A stretch of 64,000 bases of DNA from Chrysoperla carnea (lineage: Eukaryota; Arthropoda; Insecta; Neuroptera; Chrysopidae): contig NC_058339.1 in the NCBI RefSeq assembly GCF_905475395.1, positions 72,692,520 through 72,756,519 on the forward strand, read 5' to 3'. The position numbers were made by a program, and so were the translations under genes. Below the pieces are notes generated by a model. That model was given only the letters and a program-made list of their open reading frames with translations, did no database searches and had not been told where the DNA came from. Below are positions 59,901 to 64,000 of the stretch, piece after piece (position 1 is the first letter of the stretch; each line of letters opens with the position of its first letter).

Positions 59901-60472
59901 AGGCTCTTTTGTTTTATGATTATTATTATTATTGATAAATGGCAAATAACTTGGTAGTCTAAATTGGAACTACTGAAAACGAGCCCACTTCCTGCTTTAA
60001 ATAGTACGAATTATTATCGCCAGTTGGCAGGATTTATATCTGATTTGGATTTAAATATAAGCGCTTTCTTTTCGCCCCTGTTTGTTTGAACATCATTGTA
60101 ATTTGTGTTTTGTTTTCTCCTACAGCGCAAGCTTCAACAGGCAAACAAGGTGTTCTAGGACCAACGAAAATTTATTTAGCTGTACAACCAGCAATTAAAA
60201 ACGAAATGGGTGCTGGAGAACCAGCGGCTGCAACACCTGGTGGTACGGCAGCAACTCCTTCCACACCTTTACAATCTGCAAATCAACAACAGTTTAAATC
60301 AACCGCTCAACAACAAGGAGGTGTGCAAACAACACAACCGCCACCGTTAACACCGGTTCAGCAACAACAAAATTTACAAAATCAACGACTACAACAAATC
60401 GCGGCAAATAAATTAAAGACGCCATTAGGGGCTACGTCAGCTACTACACCAAATCAAACACCAATACAACAG
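41959..60472 (+). CDS. E(bx): E(bx)/NURF301/BPTF, large subunit of the NURF chromatin remodeller (5' 15 exons)
   Basis: Exons: 41959-42979, 44722-45004, 45406-45611, 46000-46275, 46369-47517, 48209-48390, 49063-50728, 51967-52105, 53736-54040, 54119-54151, 54974-55303, 56699-57201, 57968-58342, 59244-59466, 60126-60472. Every junction has GT-AG borders and matching phase, giving 2346 codons. NURF slides nucleosomes with the ISWI ATPase; this nuclear subunit is its scaffold and histone reader. Order: AT-hook-like KKRGRPPK, acidic Ser-rich stretch, DDT domain (~189-250), PHD finger (~349-390), YWFLARR block, coiled Lys/Glu segments, conserved PVKYPLCSTFQNKRGQRTLL and WPYPCPRPLFKTCWLYR in exon 7, then Gln/Thr/Pro-rich exons 9-15. 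The C-terminal PHD fingers and bromodomain of the family are not in the window. Exons 4, 5, 10, 11 and 13 are phase-symmetric. Confidence 0.96.
42523..42750 (+). other. DDT domain of E(bx), in exon 1
   Basis: About residues 189-264. DDLLIPRDLIMQTLSVYEVL, RHFRNLVRLSPFRLEDFCAA and SSLLAEIHIMLLKAILREED give the three-helix DDT pattern found in remodeller subunits, where it binds ISWI. LIDYITWPEVLRSYVES downstream is the associated WHIM-type motif. Confidence 0.88.
42980..44721. other. E(bx) intron 1
   Basis: 1.7-kb intron with AT-rich sequence, a 10-bp poly-C (43401-43410) and the LINE fragment at 44040-44500. No extra exon seen. Confidence 0.6.
44040..44500 (-). mobile_element. LINE 3' fragment in E(bx) intron 1
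   Basis: On the minus strand it parallels the copy at 59520-59940: CACAGTTGAGAAAAGTGGTG, GATGATCCCACTCGTAGGGC, CATATTATTTGCACCTACAG, CTTGGATCCATCAATTTTGA and the GGTTGTTCTCAAGGAG 3' UTR segment. The translated end has the IHIICTYRNLQG motif of LINE ORF2 C-termini. Degraded and 5' truncated. Confidence 0.72.
44722..45004 (+). other. N-terminal PHD finger exon of E(bx)
   Basis: Exon 2 encodes a C4HC3 PHD finger with ligands C349-x2-C352, C361-x2-C364, H369-x2-C372 and C387-x2-C390 (HCRVCHKLGDLLCCETCPAV, HLEC, WQCSIC). The block GYDRHGRKYWFLARR follows. Near identity to vertebrate BPTF in this stretch identifies the gene. Confidence 0.93.
45630..45935 (-). repeat. Family B repeat in E(bx) intron 3
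   Basis: On the minus strand: AGTTTGACCGCTATGTTCGT, then TTCAAAATCGGTTCATTTTG, AATTTAATGGAGAGGGTTCT and GTTTCAAGTGCAAATTTAGG, as in the 2745 copy. It ends 65 bp before exon 4, so it supplies much of the intron. Confidence 0.7.
47518..49062. other. E(bx) introns 5 and 6 (with exon 6 inside)
   Basis: Intron 5 (47518-48208) is AT-rich with a poly-T run. Intron 6 (48391-49062) has dispersed-repeat style sequence at 48470-48850 with a repeated TTTTCCAGGGGGTTG-type motif (48493, 48596). No extra coding exon is evident besides 48209-48390. Confidence 0.5.
51045..51525. mobile_element. Foldback element carrying a family A insertion, E(bx) intron 7
   Basis: The arm 51045-51155 (TTTACGGTGCCAGGCGCAAA, AGAGTGTAGAAAAGTCAGTT) is inverted at ~51405-51525 (AAACTGATTTTCTACACTCT, ATGCGCCCGGTACCATAAAA). 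Between the arms sits a truncated family A copy (51199-51358). Family A therefore inserted after the foldback element was in place. Confidence 0.7.
51199..51358 (-). repeat. Family A fragment nested in a foldback element
   Basis: AAGTGAAAACAAACAATTGA, TTAATTGTTGAAATACCATG, ATAGACAGTGTTGATTACTC, ending at TTTGCGCCCTCACC. Only the hairpin-side ~160 bp is present. Confidence 0.74.
52511..53146. mobile_element. Long-inverted-repeat element in E(bx) intron 8, copy 1
   Basis: Left arm ~52511-52720 (TACTCAAAAAAAGGTACTAA, TTTTGGAATCTATT, GCCGCTTTGTACTGAGG); right arm ~52965-53146 (AGTACAAAGCGATTGGAGG, GAGTAATTGATTCCAAAACT, TTTTGATGAGTATA), its diverged reverse complement. The ends read TATACTC on both sides. 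The same arms occur at 60672-61712, so it is a repeat family. No transposase. Confidence 0.72.
54119..54151 (+). other. 33-bp micro-exon of E(bx)
   Basis: Encodes TKTNNTVIKSK. The acceptor is CAAACAAG, 78 bp after the exon 9 donor, and the donor is GTATG at 54152. Phase 1 in and out, so it can be skipped without a frame change. It is supported by position and phase only; conservation is not visible here. Confidence 0.55.
54152..54973. other. E(bx) intron 10
   Basis: AT-rich, no exon or repeat of a named family recognised. Confidence 0.45.
55998..56620. mobile_element. Long-inverted-repeat element in E(bx) intron 11
   Basis: Outer arms: TTTTTTAAGTAGACATATGC TTGAAACTCG near 56001 faces CGAGTTTCAAACATATGTCA near 56585, and AAATGCTTCAA near 56052 faces TTGAAGCATTT near 56552. 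The inner arm TAGATGAACACTTTAAATTA near 56149 is inverted at ~56411 (TAATTTAAAGTGTTCATCTA). The right end is only ~80 bp from exon 12. Confidence 0.68.
57202..57967. other. E(bx) intron 12
   Basis: 766-bp intron, less AT-rich than most. A 102-codon plus-strand open frame at 57292-57600 has no family resemblance and no splice logic, so I do not call it coding. Confidence 0.5.
58350..58735 (-). repeat. Family B repeat in E(bx) intron 13
   Basis: Begins 8 bp after the exon 13 donor. ACTCCTGACAAATATCTCGT and TCACTTGAAACACAAATAAG on one side; ATCGGTACATCCGTTTAGGA, CACAGACAGACAGACAGACA and TAGCGG on the other. An unrelated ~120 bp (about 58470-58590) interrupts it, including a short family F-like segment near 58530. 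Confidence 0.65.
59520..59945 (+). mobile_element. LINE 3' end with (ATT)n tail in E(bx) intron 14
   Basis: The translated remnant shows GLLTVHC, then ISNDPTRKACMQDNETSIHI and the C-x-C-like IICTCRNLQG, typical of the ORF2 C-terminus of R1/Jockey-type LINEs, and ends MAPGLDKIL-stop. A 3' UTR with AAAGACGTCTCGTCCTCGGG and GTCGTTCTCAAGGAGGG follows, then an (ATT)n tail at 59919-59935. This is the least degraded of three related copies. An internal stop early in the fragment and the missing RT make it dead. Confidence 0.75.
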
Positions 60473-60899
60473 GTATTTTAAAATTTTATACCACTTTATT
60501 CATATCAATTTTTGGTATGTTCTTTTTGTAAAAAAAACGTTTTTCTTGGCTGAGTATTTTCGTTTCACATCAGCAACAATTACCACCCTCTTCTATTTGA
60601 ATACGCATTTTTCAGACAGTCCATTATCTCAAAAAATTTTTAGCCCTCAGCTCTATAAAATTCCACAAAGACTCATCTAAAGTATTGAAGAAATTTAAAA
60701 ACACAAAATTTTACCAGAATTTAAAACAGCTGTATCTTTGGGAAAAAACATCGAATTTGCAACCTCAATAGCTTATTTGATAGCTTGTATTTTTTATTTT
60801 TGGAATCTATTACTCAAAAATCAATTAATCACCCGTTACCGCTTTGTACGGAGTGTTGAAAGGTTGAGAAATGTCTGTTAATCCTAAATTTTATATAAT

Positions 60900-61035
60900 T
60901 TCCTTGGAGCCCGTGACAGTAAAACTGCACTTACACGGATTTCGAAATTTGGCATATGAATCGCTACTATTTAACGATAGGCACAATATGGACTAAGTGT
61001 GTCAGGGTCTATCTTGACAGAAATATTTTTTCCAA
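60900..61035 (+). repeat. Dispersed repeat family F, copy 2
   Basis: CCCGTGACAGTAAAACTGCA, GGCATATGAATCG, CTATTTAACGATAGGCACAA and GGACTAAGTGTGTCAGGGTC match the reverse strand of 38270-38400. Confidence 0.6.
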
Positions 61036-61299
61036 AATTGGCACTCACCCTTTCTACTCAGTCGTAGGGGTAGAGAATAATAAAAATTTTTGAGCTTTTT
61101 TCCGTTTCCCGAATGAATTGAGACTTTTAGTGCGATGATTATTTCAGAAGAAACAGGATTAGTAATCAAAAGTGTCAATTTTGCAAAATGTTCGCACAAG
61201 AACTTTTTTATAGCTCCTTTGCAAGAAAAATAAATGTCGAATGGTTTTTAGCAGATTTGTTGTGAAATAATTTTTAAAATTTGGGTACACTTTTATACT

Positions 61300-61550
61300 T
61301 TATATAGCTGCTGCCCGGTGACGCGTTGTTGTGACTCAGACTACCGCGCTTTGGTCTTCACTTCTCCTTCTCTCAATTGTTACCCATTTTGTTCACAATT
61401 TCATGGATTTTAATGTTTTGGTGCAGAATTAAATCTTTTGTGAATCGAATCTAAATTTCATCAAAATCGGCCTAGACGTTTAGGGGGATTTCAGTGGCAT
61501 ACACACGCACAGAAGATTTATTTATATATATATATAAGGTATAGAGGTAA
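61300..61550 (+). repeat. Dispersed repeat family D with (TA)n end
   Basis: CTGCTGCCCGGTGACGCGTT, CCCATTTTGTTCACAATTTC, CATCAAAATCGGCCTAGACG, ending in TATATATATATAAGG. Related to the reverse strand of 36360-36600. Confidence 0.5.
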
Positions 61551-64000
61551 CATTTCTCACCCTTTCAACCCTTGGTACAAAGCGACAGGGGCAAATTTAA
61601 TTTTTGAGTAATAGATTTCAAATTTCGAAAGTGCGTATTTTAAAATGAGCTATTGAAGTGTTGGTAACCTTTTGTGCTTTTAAAATTTTCTTTTAATACT
61701 TTTGCTGAGTATTAATATTGCTTTAAATATTCCAAGGCTTTTTTTTTTGTAAAGAAAACGTAACACTTTGTAAATTTTACAAAGAGAACATAACAATTTT
61801 TTTTTTTGCAATTTAAAAAGGAATAACTGGGTTGCAATTATTATTTCAGTTTTTACAGAATTTCTTAAACTAAAAAAAAAACATTTATGTAAAATCAAAA
61901 ATTCGGTTCTAAACTAAAACCAAAAAAAGACTTATTTTTAAATTTTAAGATAAAAGTGTGTTTTAATTTTTCTGTCTTGCTTTGTATATTTTAACAGTGC
62001 TGCATTTACAAAAAAACAAAAATAATATTAGGATTAAGTAATTTTTAAGATTTTTACTGTAGTTCAAAAAATGATAAACTGAGAACGATTCAAACAATTG
62101 TATATAACTTTTGTATTAAATAGAATAATTATTTTGACAATCATAATGACGCTGTATATATATTTAATCTAATAATTTTTAATAAATTAAATTTGTTTGA
62201 AGTTCATTAGATTTGAGTCTTAAGATTTTTGAAGTGGATAGATTTTATAAAGCAATATCAATGGAATAATAAATCTAAGAAATAACATTTTTATTTTGCA
62301 CAATCACAATAAAATTTTTCCACAACATCATAGAATAAAAAGCTTAATGGTTCATAAAATTTATATTTAACAGAATTATGTTTTGGCTGAATATAAACTT
62401 CTTAAAAATTTGAATTTTATACGTCTTTTATGAAATCAAGCCCTGTTTTTTTACTTATTTAGTACAGTTAATAGGCCTGGATGCATTGGAAAAGTTGGAC
62501 GATTTTCGGAATCCGTGTAATCTGACATCGGATTCGTATTCAGCGACCAAAAAATTACAAGATGGCAATCTTAAGCCAAAATAAGCATTCCATGCCCCCT
62601 ATGACTAAGTTAAGTTGGTTTAATGTTCCTTGGGGTTATATAAACACGTTACAAAAAGTTTCATTAAAATCCGTTCTATTTCCCAACTTTTCCACCATCG
62701 ACACTTTTTTCCGGCTTTATTCACTGTATTAATTAATTATAGTTACGAGAAAACAGTTTATTATAATTCGTTGCAGAAGACTTCCAAGTTCAATTAAGGT
62801 GTATTTTTCCAAAAAAATACAGAAAATATTGTGAGTTGACCGTTAATTTGTTTAATAAATGATACAATGAGCCTAGAAGTTGCTTGTCATTCTAGAACAG
62901 CTAGATATTTGAGAGACTGTTGTCACAAGAAAGGTCTTAGCTAACAACTGTTAACGTACTGAAATTTTTTCAGAGCCTGGTACTTCTCTTTTAGGAGATC
63001 CGAAAAGTTTTTGCGCAGCAAGCTTAAATTATAGTAAATCTCAAATTTCTAGCCATTCTGAAATTAATACACTTGGTCCTAGACCACAACAAAAGTTAAA
63101 TTTCAGTCATTCATTAATCTTGGTTTATTATTCTATTAACTCCCAGTGAAATCTTTTTGAACTAAGGTAAATCTTTTGTTTAATATTTGTTACTAATTAA
63201 TTTACTAATTTATTTTTAACTTGTGTGATAAAGAAAGGTGTATATATTTTGCATCTCATCAATAATTGCTTTTTTAACATTTCATATTATGGCTTGGGAG
63301 TCTGTGACATAAAATTTGGTGTTTTGAGTAAACTTTGGCATTGAATATTGCCTTTACTCAATTCAAAGTTTTAGAATCCAAAATTTTTCTAAATAAGTCC
63401 ATATTTCACGTTACAAGCTTCTAATTTAAATGGGGTGTCTCAAAACTATCGCATGAGCAAATGATAATCCTGAAAATAAAGTTTCTTTTTCAGTTTTTGA
63501 ATCCAAGGTATCATTAACAAGATAGGATTTCGTTAATTAACGTTTATAATTTTGAGGATTTCTCATTTATTATCAGTCAAATAGAATTTTTTTTTAATAT
63601 TGAAAGTTGTAGAAAATAACTTTTCTGCAATTTAAAGAAAATAAAATTTTCTGCATTTTTTCTCCAAGTTTAACAATTAACAAAGATATTTACGTTTAAG
63701 GGATATATCTTAATTTTTAGACAAAAATCTGCGTTTTTTTTTATTGTTTTTTGGGTAAACATTATATATGAACAAGAAAAAATATTTGAAGAGTATTTCA
63801 CGTTGACAGTGATTAGTTCTAAAAATTGATTACCACTCTGGCATCGCTTTCAGTGGTCAGAAACTACAAAATTTTGTTAGTAATATCGTCTTCTGGCCCT
63901 TAAATGTCAAAAGCTGCACATGTTTTGTGAAAAAAGCTTTTTGGTTAAAATTGAAATAAAAATGGTAATAAAATAAAAATATTCACTTTTTGCCAAATTT

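Larger units (their letters stand above)
60672..61712. mobile_element. Long-inverted-repeat element, copy 2, with nested insertions
   Basis: Left arm ~60672-60890 (ACTCATCTAAAGTATTGAAG, TTTTGGAATCTATTACTCAA, ACCGCTTTGTACGGAGTGTT); right arm ~61548-61712 (CACCCTTTCAACCCTTGGTA, CAAAGCGACAGG, TTTTGCTGAGTATTAAT), its reverse complement. It is the same family as 52511-53146. The longer middle is explained by family F (60900-61035) and family D (61300-61550) sequences. Confidence 0.66.
60473..64000. other. E(bx) intron 15, to window end
   Basis: No further exon recognised in 3.5 kb. It holds the second long-inverted-repeat element (60672-61712), family F (60900-61035) and family D (61300-61550) insertions. 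From about 61900 to 64000 I see only AT-rich sequence without clear repeats. The family's downstream PHD and bromodomain exons must lie beyond 64000. Confidence 0.6.

Noticed and set aside
1-64000. Retroviral, LTR, Polinton or toxin fossils
   Set aside because: I looked for gag, integrase, env, capsid and LTR signatures and saw none; the only reverse-transcriptase-related remnants are LINE 3' ends.

Overview
This window is nuclear DNA from an AT-rich animal genome, almost certainly an insect. The genes have spliceosomal introns with GT-AG (once GC-AG) borders, and the protein set is metazoan: EMRE, AIMP2, CCDC137, a BTB-BACK-PHR protein and the NURF subunit E(bx)/BPTF. A neuropteran or similar holometabolous insect is my loose guess from the repeat family, but the order cannot be fixed from sequence alone. 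Exon borders were read by eye from splice motifs, reading-frame continuity and protein-family conservation.

Layout. 1-2137 (-): 5' two exons of a PLP-dependent acidic amino-acid decarboxylase (CSAD/ADC type), cut by the window edge just before the expected catalytic lysine. 2138-8538: repeat-rich intergenic DNA, including a ~306-bp satellite array lodged inside a dispersed element. 8539-8799 (+): EMRE, the MCU regulator. 10461-12002 (-): a 513-aa Cys/Lys/Pro-rich protein ending in an oxidoreductase-like (OXLD1-type) domain. 13091-16966 (-): a three-exon BTB-BACK-PHR gene with one GC-AG intron. 19325-19645 (-): compact OXLD1 homologue. 20894-23542 (+): five-exon CCDC137 homologue. 25134-25499 (-): another OXLD1-like gene. 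29982-31173 (+): three-exon small secreted acidic protein with a clear TATA promoter. 35132-39519 (-): five-exon AIMP2. 41959-60472 (+): the first 15 coding exons (2346 codons, all phases consistent) of E(bx)/BPTF, which continues beyond the window.

The rest is largely repeats. One dispersed family (called A here, at least 12 copies or fragments) has a hairpin near one end and looks like a non-autonomous DNA element. There are also family B copies with GTCTGT tracts, R1/Jockey-type LINE 3' ends, and several long-inverted-repeat (foldback/MITE-like) elements, four of them in E(bx) introns. I saw no retroviral, LTR or Polinton fossil, no CRISPR array and no rRNA; one tRNA-like segment is probably a SINE or tRNA relic.

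The genes do not form a pathway, though EMRE and OXLD1 relatives suggest some mitochondrial content. The most unusual locus is the trio of single-exon OXLD1-like genes on one strand within 15 kb. They appear to diverge stepwise, from a canonical copy, to a divergent copy, to one carrying a long Cys-Cys-Lys-rich extension reminiscent of sperm structural proteins.
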